Source of the DNA: Perkinsus marinus ATCC 50983 | Taxonomy: Eukaryota; Perkinsozoa; Perkinsida; Perkinsidae | NCBI RefSeq assembly: GCF_000006405.1 | Contig: NW_003215694.1 | Span: 79,199 to 120,282 of the forward strand | DNA length: 41,084 bases | Direction: 5' to 3' | Shown here: positions 20,842 to 32,100 of the stretch, piece after piece | Layout: each line of letters begins with the position of its first letter | Numbering within the stretch: the stretch's first letter is position 1 | Made by a program: the position numbers and the translations under genes | Notes under the pieces: model-generated | The model's input: only the letters and a program-made list of their open reading frames with translations | Told to the model about the DNA's origin: nothing | The model's database searches: none

Positions 20842-22025
20842 TTAGTCATCACGGTCATCAGCAGCAACGACCTGCGGCGCCTTTTGAGCGACATTGGCAT
20901 CAGCTGGATGGTCTTCTTTCTGACTACTCGACCTGCGGCTTCTAGTATAGGTTCCGTCCTCCTTCAAGAATTGGTCCTCACGAACGAACAATTTACGTCC
21001 TTGGAGCTCGTAACCGTTATACTTTTCTAAAAGGAATTGCCTAACAGTTGAGAGCTACTCTAGCAGGTCTCACCAATAGCCTTCTGAGCTCCTTCAGGAT
21101 CTTGGAAGAGGATGGTGGCAAAGCCCTTCGACCTTCCATCCCAACCCTCAGCCATGTCGACACGGATCACGTCTCCACATTCGCGGAATAGATCCTTGAG
21201 ATCTTGCCAGGCAGTCCTCCAAGGCAACTATTAGAGAAAGCATTAAAACAGGGGGGCACGGTCGAGGACAGTAGCTTACATTGCCAACATAGATCAGCCT
21301 GTGGACGTCCTTCTCGCCAACCTTCAATGGGCGAATTCTATCTCGGCCCTTGAAGCCCTTACCCTTTCCTTTACCTAAGGAGCACTATACCAGAGGCAAT
21401 GAGACGGACAAGGACTGACCCTTTCCTTTGCCGCCCTTGCCCTTCCCCTGACGGGTAGTGGCAGCATCTTGATCCATCTCCTCGATGGGCCCGCGGTCCT
21501 CTCTGACAAATATCTTGCGTTTGCCGACCTCGGTATCATTGAGGGTGTCGATAGCCTTCTCGGCAGCCTCCTCGGTCTTGTATTCCACAAGACTGAGCGA
21601 ACAGAAGTCGATGCTCGTAGTCCGGACGATGACTTACGCGCAACCCTTGGACTTGCCATCTCTACGAACCAGAATATCGACCGATTCCACATCACCAGCT
21701 GACTTCATATGATCACCTAGCTGACTCTCGGTAACCTGACAGGAAAACAGAGTGCTAGCGAAGGGACTCGAGTTGGTCCTTTCGAGATAGGAGACTGAGA
21801 TATGCCAAGGCGAGTATTGAGGACACTATGCAGGGCCATATAGGAGACCAAGGGGCGTGATAGAGCGAAAGGGGATGCTTATATAGGGCAGTAGGGTCGC
21901 TGTAGCTTTTCGGGGAATATCGAAAAACTCTGTGGGCGACTCAAAGGAGCGCCTCAGGTTAATCCCAATAGACTCACCTCGAAATCCAGACTGCCAACGT
22001 ACACACAACAAGCTTGGTTGACCAT
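20842..22025 (-). CDS. two-RRM RNA-binding protein
   Basis: Six minus-strand exons: 22025-21978, 21735-21638, 21592-21420, 21374-21280, 21227-21074 and 21026-20842. Total 753 nt (250 aa). RRM1 is at about residues 7-80: RNP2 CVYVGSLDF, RNP1 SKGCALVEY, then KAIDTLNDTEVGKRKIFVRE. A Gly/Lys linker follows (RQGKGKGGKGKG). RRM2 has RNP2 RLIYVGNLPW, RNP1 SKGFATILF and KYNGYELQGRKLFVRED. A short Ser/Arg segment (TYTRSRRSSS) and an acidic tail close it. The arrangement resembles Gbp2/nucleolin-like and SR-type shuttling proteins that bind mRNA or G-rich DNA/RNA; the target is unknown. The first intron (242 nt) splits RRM1 directly after RNP2; the others are 45-52 nt. Confidence 0.92.
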
Positions 22026-22292
22026 TATACGGGATTAGCTTCGCAATGAACCTCCTCAGTTCTTCAAATGCTTCTGTAGCAGCACGGCGACGACGACCAA
22101 AGCCGTGCAAGATACTATCTTGCAATCTTGTATTTTCTCAACGATACAGCGCAATCTATTATTGTCGTCTTGGCGATTTCTCCATTCAATGCGTCGCGTT
22201 ACAACAGCGCCTTAACTAGGTCCTGACTCGGAGTAAGGCTACCACCCAAGATGATGGACTTGTATATAGGCCAGCAATGGGAGTACTACTAG
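22026..22292. other. 5' flank of RNA-binding gene; possible upstream exon of the next feature
   Basis: Divergent promoter region. A short plus-strand coding-like stretch (KATTQDDGL) near 22235-22261 precedes a possible 31-nt intron into the next feature. Confidence 0.3.
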
Positions 22293-22445
22293 GTGGAGCC
22301 TTGTGTTGCTTCTGTATTGGGAAGTGTGACTGACTTGCTCAAAGACTGCATGCTCGGTACTGCTTCTTGCGGAGTCGCAGCTGCAGGCGGTGGCTTCCTT
22401 GTGGGGTATCGGGCGTGGCTGAGTCAGTCTTCTTGGGGCTCATAA
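22293..22445 (+). CDS. possible last exon of a small membrane protein
   Basis: A frame opens exactly after CTACTAG and runs 50 codons to TAA. It contains CVASVLGSVTDLLKDCM and then a Gly/Ala-rich hydrophobic stretch, TASCGVAAAGGGFLVGYRAW, which could span a membrane. The start lies in an earlier exon that is not firmly located. No family recognised. Confidence 0.35.
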   Translation: MEPCVASVLGSVTDLLKDCMLGTASCGVAAAGGGFLVGYRAWLSQSSWGS

Positions 22446-23019
22446 AACAGTAGCTGGGATAGTTTTTGGGAGTTGAAGTTTTGGTTTATCGTATTAGGGC
22501 GTAGCAGAGCGCTCAAGAGAGGATCTTACCGAAGGGGCGCTCGGTAGGCCATTTCAATAGAAAGAAGACGAAAGTGTTCATAGTAGAGGCTAGTACATGC
22601 CAGTATGCTTCATCAGACTATCTCAAGCTGTATTAGCTAGGGAGTCACCTTCCACTGGCGATTCGTTGTGTGATTCATAGTATATCGTATATGGTAGGCT
22701 TAGATATGGTGTTCCTTATGATAACTCCATGCCATTTGCAGCGATGTGAACGAATCGAAATCGCGTCTCAGAATATAACATCTGTGCGAATCGAACCTTG
22801 GCCGCCTGCTTCCCAGCAGTGACTCCCTCGAGTTAGACTACCAGACTTCCACAAAACCGATGGCTATGTCCCATTCGTCTTTACTGTAGAGACTGAACTA
22901 TCAACAAAGTTGTCGACTTCAGGCAGTTACACTCTCGTTTAGGACAAGTTCAGACAGCACACAACACTATGGCGCGCGCAATCGATTTAGACTACGATAA
23001 CGCTAGAGGGAATGCTTGA
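22446..23019. other. no supported gene
   Basis: Only short frames. A tRNA-like box B (GGTTCGATTC on the minus strand near 22790) is present without a cloverleaf. Confidence 0.45.
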
Positions 23020-23345
23020 TTTATGCTAGTCAACTTCATGTGAATGAGCAACATCAACAAGTATGGGACTACAAACTTCATTTCAAAGTCACTTGAATTC
23101 CACCATCGCTGTGAGATTGTGCTGAGGACTGCCTCCTGATGCGGCTATACGTGCAAAATTGGAGTACACGAAATAGACAAGGTTGGTTGTCAGCCGGTCG
23201 CACTCCAATTTGCTGTCAAATTGACGGCAACAATCAAATACGACAACTTGCTGTCGAAAGTATGCAGTAGGTGTCGAGAAAGATAATTGCTGTCACTTTC
23301 GACAATCAAAGTGCTGTCGAAAATAATTTATACCGTAATTTTGAA
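23020..23345. repeat. structured non-coding element with nested inverted repeats
   Basis: At about 23028-23052 it carries a 25-base block like the head of repeat family R1 (TAGTCAACTTCATGTG). From about 23157 it has perfect 10-bp arms AAATTGGAGT/ACTCCAATTT about 36 bases apart. Then TTGCTGTCAA, one base, TTGACGGCAA, and finally several TGCTGTCGAAA motifs in both orientations (TTTCGACA with TGTCGAAA). No coding potential. Confidence 0.6.
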
Positions 23346-23964
23346 GTATACCACTAGCGGCGGCGCTGATCCAGGCTCGATCGTCTAGCGTGTTATTATC
23401 GCGATGGAATTTATCGTGGATTTTAGTAAGACTTTCTCTTTGGCAGTCTAAGGCAAGGCGATATCACGCTGGTTCCCGAGAGGTTACAGCTGGCAACGAG
23501 TCTATTGAAGCCAACCAGCAGAGCAAATCAGAGAAGATCCAAATATCGCAACAAGGAGGGCTCGAGTCGCCAAGCCTTACGACTTATTGAAAGCCCTTGT
23601 GTAGTTGTCACACAACCTATCACACGATTAATTTGTTCTTCCGTTCACGTGATGACAATTCGCGCTGTGCTCACACTCCTCATAATTCAGATCTGCAGTA
23701 GCATACGCAAAGGATGAAACGGTTTCACTACTGAGTACAAAAGTAGGATGATATATACTCCTTTGATCCAACTGCAACAGCACTGTGTTACATCCTGCAA
23801 CGACCAGGATAGCGCGGCAATAATCAATGTTCTCCTCCGTGTCTCGATATGACACAGTATGCATTAGTCTTGAATACGATGTACACTCGAATACAACTCA
23901 GCATGACAGAGAAAACTGCAAACTACGAATGTGTTCATGAATACGTTGCTTTCTAACAACAGTC
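23346..23964. other. unresolved: small gene on one strand or the other
   Basis: Plus strand: ATG at 23652 starts a signal-peptide-like MTIRAVLTLLIIQICSS. A Cys-containing end (HCVTSCNDQDSAA) stops at 23852, joinable through a 38-nt intron but with an unexplained frame change earlier. Minus strand: a 78-codon frame at 23628-23864 with six Cys. I cannot decide between them. Confidence 0.3.
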
Positions 23965-24945
23965 TTATGATACGACCACGAGATCGGCCACGACGGTGTC
24001 TTCCACGGGCTTGAATGCGCTTGGGAACATGCGCATCCAATCAGGCGGGCCGTAGTCGGCGACCCGAGGTTCGGGGTCGACCACTGCCCAAGCACAGTTC
24101 TCTTCAATTCCCATAGAGTTGATGCCGGACTGGACAAGAAAGTAACCTTGGTCACCCCAGAAGGTTCCCCATGAGTTCTTCACGATATAATATTCTTTAC
24201 CGTCTTCATCTTGACCCCAACCAATGATGACTATGTCATGATCCAAACTCCAATTCCCAGAAGTAGTCGCGCGCACTATGTCGCCAGGATGGTATTTGCC
24301 GTTTTCGACCACGCTGGAGTCAACAGCGCAACTGATAGGGCCACGACGATAGATCTCGGCTTTGATCATGTGAGGAGTGGGGTTGGACATTTTGCCAAAC
24401 TCAGTGACGAAATAGCGACCATAACGTTGAACAGGATAGCAAGGCCCGGTACCGGCCGGAGGGTCACAGTTGATACAGTTGTCGATCGGGGAGCACTGAC
24501 CGTCCTCGCCCCGGTAAAATTGACATTGGTCGTCCGGTAGACCCTCGAGATGGGCAAACTTGTAAACACCAAAATCTTCGCCACCATGACAGGAGCCAGC
24601 TATGTCTCGTCCGCAGTTGAGGACGACTTGACGAGCTACGTTGACCTCGGGGAACTGAGCCTTGTTGGCCACTTTGAGCCTGTCGTTGATGACACCAACA
24701 CCAGCATGGAGCCAGCAGGAGCCACAGTACTTCGGAGCATGCTGATTGAGAACCTTGGTGATGTAATTGACACCATTGTGATGACGCCAGTCGAAGGTAG
24801 CAGGCAACTGATGCTCTTCAGTGTAGGTATGAGGCAACGGTGAGATGACGACCTCGTGATTGGCATGGTCATTGAACATAGCCTTACGGCAGCCGGCAGC
24901 CGCAACGTAGCCGAGAAGACCAGCGTGGAAGGCCAAGACCAGCAT
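23965..24945 (-). CDS. cathepsin X/Z-like papain-family cysteine protease
   Basis: Single-exon minus-strand ORF, 326 aa, unusual among the intron-rich neighbours. Residues 1-16 are a signal peptide (MLVLAFHAGLLGYVAA). The propeptide is very short (about 30 residues), a hallmark of cathepsin X/Z. The mature enzyme starts near LPATFDWR. Catalytic residues are visible: Cys77 in YCGSCW, His236 in LDHDIVIIGWG, Asn257 in VKNSWG. Other cathepsin X landmarks are GVNYITKVLNQH, CHGGEDFGVYKFAH and CINCDPPAG. The HIP insertion that gives mammalian cathepsin X its carboxypeptidase specificity reads HAP (residues 69-71). A C-terminal extension (about 40 residues) ends in a hydrophobic-acidic tail. Probably lysosomal or secreted; carboxypeptidase activity is expected from the family. 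Confidence 0.95.
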   Translation of the reverse strand: MLVLAFHAGLLGYVAAAGCRKAMFNDHANHEVVISPLPHTYTEEHQLPATFDWRHHNGVNYITKVLNQHAPKYCGSCWLHAGVGVINDRLKVANKAQFPEVNVARQVVLNCGRDIAGSCHGGEDFGVYKFAHLEGLPDDQCQFYRGEDGQCSPIDNCINCDPPAGTGPCYPVQRYGRYFVTEFGKMSNPTPHMIKAEIYRRGPISCAVDSSVVENGKYHPGDIVRATTSGNWSLDHDIVIIGWGQDEDGKEYYIVKNSWGTFWGDQGYFLVQSGINSMGIEENCAWAVVDPEPRVADYGPPDWMRMFPSAFKPVEDTVVADLVVVS

Positions 24946-25100
24946 TCGAGAAAAAATCCTGCGGAAGACTATTTAAGATGGTAAGGGCTCCTGCCTACGT
25001 GTATAATGGAGACCTTACGAACGGCTGGCAAGAGCTGTCAGAGCTTTCTACGCAAACTAAACTCAAGCTTAGAAATGGCCTCTATCTCAGGACTTGAGCA
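24946..25100. promoter_or_regulatory. 5' flank of the cathepsin gene
   Basis: Short spacer upstream of the protease ATG. No specific promoter element can be named with confidence. Confidence 0.3.
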
Positions 25101-25334
25101 TTAAACAATTGTCGCGACGCAACGACCTTGACGAAATATGCTCTTCTGAGGCGGAGCGATGTGCGCATCTTCCACCTCGCTCGCCGAATATGCAATAAAT
25201 GTTATGGTGATCCTATATAGTAGCTTATCATCGTTACTGAGCTCATGGAATTCTAGCTGAGCCGAAAACGGATGACAGTTTTCAACCGCTCTCAAGCAGA
25301 CTACGACGGGAAGGACGACACATTTAATCTTTCC
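25101..25334 (-). CDS. possible terminal exon of a secreted protein
   Basis: A frame opens right after TTACTAG and runs 77 codons to TAA. It contains a hydrophobic start (KIKCVVLPVVVCLRAVENC) and FHELSNDDKLLYRITITF. There is no ATG in the exon, so the start would be further right. No family recognised. Confidence 0.35.
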   Translation of the reverse strand, partial: GKIKCVVLPVVVCLRAVENCHPFSAQLEFHELSNDDKLLYRITITFIAYSASEVEDAHIAPPQKSIFRQGRCVATIV

Positions 25335-25878
25335 CTAGTAATTTCAGCACTGTTGTAGATGATCTATGATGAGATCGACCAGAACTTCCGTGACAAACCG
25401 TAGGATGGTCCGAAAGTCACCACCGCTTCTCTTTGTTAGCTGCATAGAATATGTCCAAGACTCCCAGCATAGAGATCGCTCGTTCAAAGATAAAGAATGC
25501 TATAGGCCATATCTCCCGTGATAGAAGAACGTCATAGCGTTAAAATGGCATACCACAGGCAGCCCATATCCCATTAGAACTCAACTGAGGAAAATGGTAT
25601 CTTATACACTCGCAATGCATTGAGGGTCTTGTGATGACTGTAAATTCTCCAGAAGTGGCAAGTCTCGTACATATACGTGGAGCGATCAGATGTGTTAGTT
25701 GGCCACGAAGCCAGTGAATCGGTCAAGTACACGGTTTGTTGAGCTTCAGTTCAGCCGTGCTCCTGTCGAACGGTGTTATGCTAGGTAACGATTGCATGTT
25801 AGCGTAGGAGAGCGAAAGCTCTACCTCAAATTGCTATGACCTCTAGCTGGTGGGAATATCAGAACGACAGGAACTGAA
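25335..25878. other. no supported gene
   Basis: Only short frames. Nothing recognised apart from a GAGC-GAAA-GCTC hairpin with a GNRA loop near 25812. Confidence 0.4.
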
Positions 25879-26110
25879 TCAGTTCAACTGATCGACGAAG
25901 TCCGCAAACTCAAAATTAGGAAAATTGTAAGCTTCCTCTCTAGATAGCTCCAACATGATCGTGTATCTACACCAACACATCGATTGCTCATGATTATCCA
26001 GGCACCCACTTATGACAGCCGACAGGGTCTCGCGTCTTCTTATCGGCCATACGTTGCGCGGCCACGATATTTGCTGTCCGTTTCCGAGCCTCATGCATTC
26101 ACCTTTGCTG
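25879..26110 (-). CDS. possible two-exon fragment, antisense to the next gene's 5' end
   Basis: The minus-strand end at 25879-25953 (TIMLELSREEAYNFPNFEFA, then DFVDQLN and stop) looks coding. A donor AAAG|GTGAAT near 26105 could join it to a more upstream exon. It faces the plus-strand membrane-protein gene, so one of the two 5' assignments must be wrong or the genes overlap. Confidence 0.25.
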
Positions 26111-29100
26111 TTTGTGAACATTGCCGATTTATACTCGTGCTCGAAGGTTGTCTCAATTTGCACGACTTCAATACCTCTGAATTCAATACCTTCATCAATA
26201 ACGATGATAACGAGCCCAGGTCGAACAATGACAGGGCTGGAGCATCGAACGAGATTACAGTGGCTGGTCTGTGCGAAGAGAGTGAAATCCTTCTCGTAGG
26301 TCGTAGCGTTGACAAGATCAAATTCGTTGTTTCAATGGATCCCGAGTCGTCATCTTCTAACATTCCAGAGCATACTGGCAACCACATTAAACGCAAATCC
26401 TTCCTGGTCAAGAAAAGAAGTCCTGATGGAGAAGTTGAGGTTGACAATCAGAGTGATCCTTCCGACCTCGCAAATGCAACTGAAAACATGCATAAGAAAG
26501 AAGTGATCGACGATGATTTGCCTGTTGTCGCTGGAACGAGTTCGAACGGAGATGTCCATGAGGAATACAAAGCGACCGCTGGAGAAGCATCGCCGGGACA
26601 GGAGACTACCATCGTAGTTCCTGTCCTGACTTCGCCTATATCGAATACTAGTCACCCTATCGCAACTGAGGACGACCCTCAAGCTCATGAGGCCGTAATG
26701 CTCCTTACAAGCTCAAGCAATCTCGTGGAGCAATCAGACGTTACTACCGACAGTACTGGTTCGGAAAATGCGAGCCACCCTAGTCTAGATGAAAATAAAT
26801 GGAGTGATGCTGAAATGACTGGTAACACTGTAACTGAGGAGGTAGCTGCCTCAGCGGAAAGCAGTCCGGACGCTAAGGACATCGGCGTGGAGGGTGTGAC
26901 TGCACAGCCTGGCAAGATATCCGGTGATGAATTTGCGACCGAGATCGCGGGGACCGAAGAGACGAGTAGCGAGACTGCAATTGTGCATGGTGACAGTTCT
27001 CAACAAGAGGCGACCGCGACCTTAGAAGTCCGCGTCTTGGTCACGAGCCCAGCCCCAGTCATCGATAGCCATGTTGATATCAACGCTGAAACTTCTGATC
27101 CAGTTCTACCTAGCGAGCAGGTAAACAGTGTGTGTCTATGATGACACCCTATTGGTCCCCTCCTTTGATTCCAGGTCTCCTGGCATGGACGTTCTCCCGT
27201 ACAGAACGGCTGCGTGCACGATGTCAACTTGAATGCGAATCAAGATGGCTTTGATCTATACGTTGACCCGAGAGCTCACTTCTGCGTATCTGAGACGAGA
27301 TGGTGCTCTCCTGGGTGCTCCCCTATAAGTGAGTATATGACTAACCCAAGTCGTAGCGTAAGTTAGCCAATGTAAGGTATATAAAGAGCAATGGGAGACG
27401 GGGTTGGATTGAGAGGCGTCGCGTCTCCGCGTCACGTCTCACGTCACGTCACGTCTCACGTCACGGGCGTGCGCTACCGTATTCGACGTGCGCGTGTGGA
27501 TCGCGAGTAGCGACATGCCTCCCCCCCAAAAAAATCAATAGTTGGTATTGGTACTGTTCGCATCATCGAATCGAAAGGTCATATTAGACGGATCGATAAA
27601 ATCCGTCGCGGTACCATCTTCCCAACGGATGCGAATGAGCGAGTCGATGTCGTCCACTATGACTCCTTTCATTGGACCTTGACCGTTGTTTACGTCGTCG
27701 ACTATAATAGGCATTCCTATCCTCGTAGGGAAGCGACAATTAAGGCAATCGGAGTGGTCCTCACCCGTGAAGCTTGAATGGCGAAGGGGGACGACGTTGT
27801 GAGGGCTCTCGACCCTGACCTGTCCATTAGGATACACTACCTGAATACCATGCGTAGAATTGCGAGTAGATGGACGTAGTAGAATGACGTGTGCTAGTCG
27901 GAAGGAATCGCCGAGCTTCTGCTTAGGATGATACACCAGGACCGGGTTACCGTAGACATACCAATGTTGATCTTCGGGCTTACTGACCTTCTTGAATAGG
28001 TACGATGAGGCACTCTTAGCTTTTAGCTCTTGCCAGACCGCAGACATATAAGCTCGCCTGAATGAGCGGCACGTCGTCACGACTGGTTGTTGCGTTGGAG
28101 TGGGCGTAGAAGTCAGTGATGGGCTACTGCATAAACCTCTATTCCTTGTGAACCCAAACGCTAGGGCGTCTGGAGTGATCGGGCTTGGCAGTAGGGCCGA
28201 TCCAGTGGTGCCCAGGGGGCGCGTGTTTATACAAAAACAGGCCTGATCGACGAACTCCTGTGTTTGCTCCAGGGTGAGGTTCTTCATTTTCTGGCCTCTG
28301 AGCAGCACTCGAAGCTTGTTCAGACCGAGACCATGGGTGCGTTCGAACAATGCGCCCTCCCATGGCGCTCTTGGCGAAAGATAGAAGGCTTCTGCTCCGA
28401 GGCGAGTTCGTAATTGGCGGCGGAAGTCTGCGGCCTTGAAGTAGGAAGCGCAATCAAATAATAGCCGCGCCAGTCCTCCACGAAGTAGTTGAACTCTCGA
28501 GAGCGCTTTGAGGGCTGACTTACCGTCTTCCTTCTCGCATACCACCCATGTAGTATGTTTACTATATAGGCAGGTCACTGTGATGACCTTCCAGGACTTG
28601 GCCGGGGAGGAAGAGGCAGAGTTCATTGGGCCGAGGGTCAGGAAATCCACGCCACAGGTATGATACGGTGGTAGGCCTGAGAGTTCTGCCGTGGTCCACT
28701 TGCTAGTTTCTGTCGGTCCACGGGCCCACTGGTGGGTTGCTCGGGCGGCATTGCAGGTCACGCAGTCGGCCACGAGGTCTCGGCAGGCACGGAGCAATCC
28801 CGGAATATAGAAGTCATCGCACTCTGCGGCAGTACCGACGCTGCCGCTATGTACACATCTTCGATGCGCGTCTTTGATGACTAGTGACCTGAATCTTGGA
28901 GTATGTCGGGGTAGATATAATCGAGAGTAGCATTGACCGTGGATGGTGCCGACCGTAAAGTAGACAACTCCGTCGTTGATAACGTAAGGGCCTTTGGATG
29001 GCCTATCACCAGCCAAGTAGGCGTTCATCTTTGGGTCTCGAAGTTGCAGGGATCTGAAGGTCGAACGAATGTCGTCGTCATCCCACCTGTAGTGCAGATC

Positions 29101-32100
29101 TTCTCGAAGTCTAATAGGGACTTGCGTGTGGTCAATGTTAGCTTTGAGTGCAACGAGTATGGCTCTAAGGAGGCGGACTCTTCTGTATACGTCACTCGCA
29201 TAGAAGGCGTCAGTCGCTAGGTGTTCTGCTAGACTTAGTGGAGGTGAGACGCTAGGGACTTCTCGTATGCGCAGAATGCTCTCGATAGATGAAGCTGCTA
29301 TAAATAGAGAGCCTCCGGCTTCAACGCTGTCCACGATGTAGCGGGCTGCTCGGGTTTGATCACATTGTCGATGTCTGGAACCGTATTCGGTCAGCTCACT
29401 GAGTAGCTCGACGGTGTCTTGGTCTTCTTGTAGATTTGGGTCTTCTTGATCAACATCAGCGGTTGTAGAGGATGTCTTGGGCGACGGGCGTGAGAGGATT
29501 TCACCAAGAGTGGAGCTACCACACGCTCGATCATGCAGCCGGGAGAGGTAGTCGCTCCTCGCGTTCTCGCGACCTGGTAGATGACTGAGCGAGAAGTGAG
29601 TATTTGGCTGCGACCGGGCAAATGCGATCTCCTCGGAAACGGCGGTGACCATTCTCTCTATAGTACGCCTTTCCAGCGCTCGCTTAATCGAACGTGTAGA
29701 GCCATTGGCCCATAGCACTGAGGGCTTATTATCGCACTCGACGCAGATTTTCCACTTCGACTGATCTCCTGGGGACACGTGCTTACTGCGGGCGGTGAGG
29801 AGATCGGTGAGGGCGCGTAGACCACGGAGTAGACTGAGTAGTTCACGGCAATTCGAGTGCCATCGTCTCTGTGCCGGTCGGAACCTCCAGCAGTCTTCCC
29901 AGATGATGGAGGACTCACCTGTTGCGGACGAACGCGAGATGCTGAATGCTCCTCCGCTAAGGCTGGCATCAGATGTGAGCTTGAGAGTAATGTCATGTGT
30001 CGGGGAGTTCCTGACTAGAGAAGGGTGCTCACATGGCCCGGCGTCGAGGAGGGTCGACATCCACTTCATCACCACTACGAAGGCCTTCTGCTGTTCGGTA
30101 GACAGCAGGGATAGATCGCAATAGGAGGACCAAGACGTTTGGACGTAGGCCGAGCCGATGATCGAACGCAGTGAATCGGCACATGCACGTTCTTCCGGAT
30201 GCATTTTGGCGTTGTCGTAGCCTACGTCACCACAGAGTTGGAAATATTGTCGTTTTGTCAGATTGAGAGATAACCAGTCTCCGGTTGCCACCGTGGAGAT
30301 GAGTGCCTTGGCGGACTTGATTCTGCCGCTCCGGGCGCAGTCCATGATGAGTTGGCCGTCGTCGCTGAAGTGGAACTGGTACCCCAGGAGAGATGCGGAG
30401 TCAGCAAGGGGGACTTGGATGTGGGATCTTCGAGTTTCTTCAGCGAAGGCCTCCCTCAAATGGTGGGCTACCAAGCACTTGAACTTGCGTGGCTGGACTC
30501 GAAAGCTGAAGGGGAGTAGAAGGCCCAGCAATAAACGTGCCGCGGTGAAGACGGTGGCGAGATCGGACTGAATCGTGATGTCGTCGACAAACAGTGCGAT
30601 GAGACACGCGATGAGGTCTGGACAGACGCGAACTCGGTCCACTAGGTTGCCTAGCGTAGTAGAAAGTGCTTCTGGGCCGAAGCATACCCCGAAGACTGAC
30701 CGTGTGCTGATGAAATTGGAATGGGAGGTAGCCAACTGCAAAACGCAGTTACATAACCGCACCGCGTAGAACGCGGACATGATGTCCATCAGAAGTAGTG
30801 AGGGGGAGCTGCGAATTCTAAGTAGGCATATGATCTCCCAGACGCACGGATTGGCAGAGCTCACGGCAGGCCAGCTGAGGTTTGTATGGCGGAAGTCTAC
30901 CACTAGGCGGTCTCGGCGACCGGTTTTCTCCTCGGGGGCTAGGAATACCGTGGCAGGGGAGGCGACCGTCGCTGATGGGGACTGGGAGCTATTGGTGTCC
31001 ATAGGTGAGCGTCGACGTAGGAGAGGCAGAGCTCTTGATATGCCTTTTTCTGTCGCAGTGTGAGCTTCTTGTAAGCGGGACGTGCATATTGTGGACCTCG
31101 TTGTGCGTTGGGCGATATAGGGGGTGGTAGAATCTCGGCCGCTAGGTACTGATGGGCGTCGTCGATGACTTCCACCGGATATAGACGTCGGAACCTATAG
31201 TAGAACCCGGGCGCTCTCGGTACGGGCTTCCAGTGTAGGTCTATGAGATCATTAAGAGCCCGCTCCAACCATATGTCCTCGGAGGTTTTTAGACGCGGGA
31301 CTAGGGAGACTTCTGCGCTACGGCTGACGAGAGGTTGAGTAGATCCTTCGCTCGGGTCTCCAGCTGTCAGCGTATTATCTTCGAGAAAGGCGGCATCGGG
31401 GACAAGTTGGGGTTGACGTAGATGAGGGGGTCCAAGCGGTTGGGCGTTGGACGGAAAAGTAGGACGGCTAAAAACAGTGTGACCGTCGATGACAGCTATG
31501 TGGGAGCCGTTTATGAGGATGTTCCATAGATCCATCACATCTCTGCCAACCAAGACAGTGGGGGCATGAGAGTTCGACTGTAAAGGAAGAATCCGAAGAT
31601 CGGTGCTTACTGGGCGTGTAAGAGAGACGACGCCTCGGACCGATGGAAAAGTATAGACGCGAATAGAGCAAGACATAGTTCTTCGAATAGTGCAAAATGA
31701 GCCATCCGCCAGGATGACTTGCTTGGCCTGAGGTAATTCGTCGGTAGTAAACGGTTGATGATATCCTCGAGGGACGATGTAGTAGCTAAAACCGGCTCCT
31801 GAGTCGATGATGATGTTTGCCGGTATTGACACGTCGTCTTTTGAAGTGAGTAGACCCGATAACCGAATCTCGGCAGGAGCTGTATCATCTGTAGATATCG
31901 ACCGTAGTGAATCAACCTCAGTGCCGCTATTGAAGGAGCTTCCGGATCGATGGCAGCGGCTGGCCGCCGATCCTTCATCAGCTCGACCTAAAAACCCGCT
32001 GACGCATCCACCAGCGGAGCGGGAGTTCGCTCTGATGATGACGTTGACGGTGGTGTTGCAGCAAACTCGCGCCAGCGGTAGTTCTCCTTGTCGAGCTCGG

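Noticed and set aside
22782-22853. Possible tRNA on the minus strand
   Set aside because: A box B-like GGTTCGATTC and a D-loop-like stretch are present, but the T-stem does not pair, the acceptor arms do not match and no 7-base anticodon loop forms.
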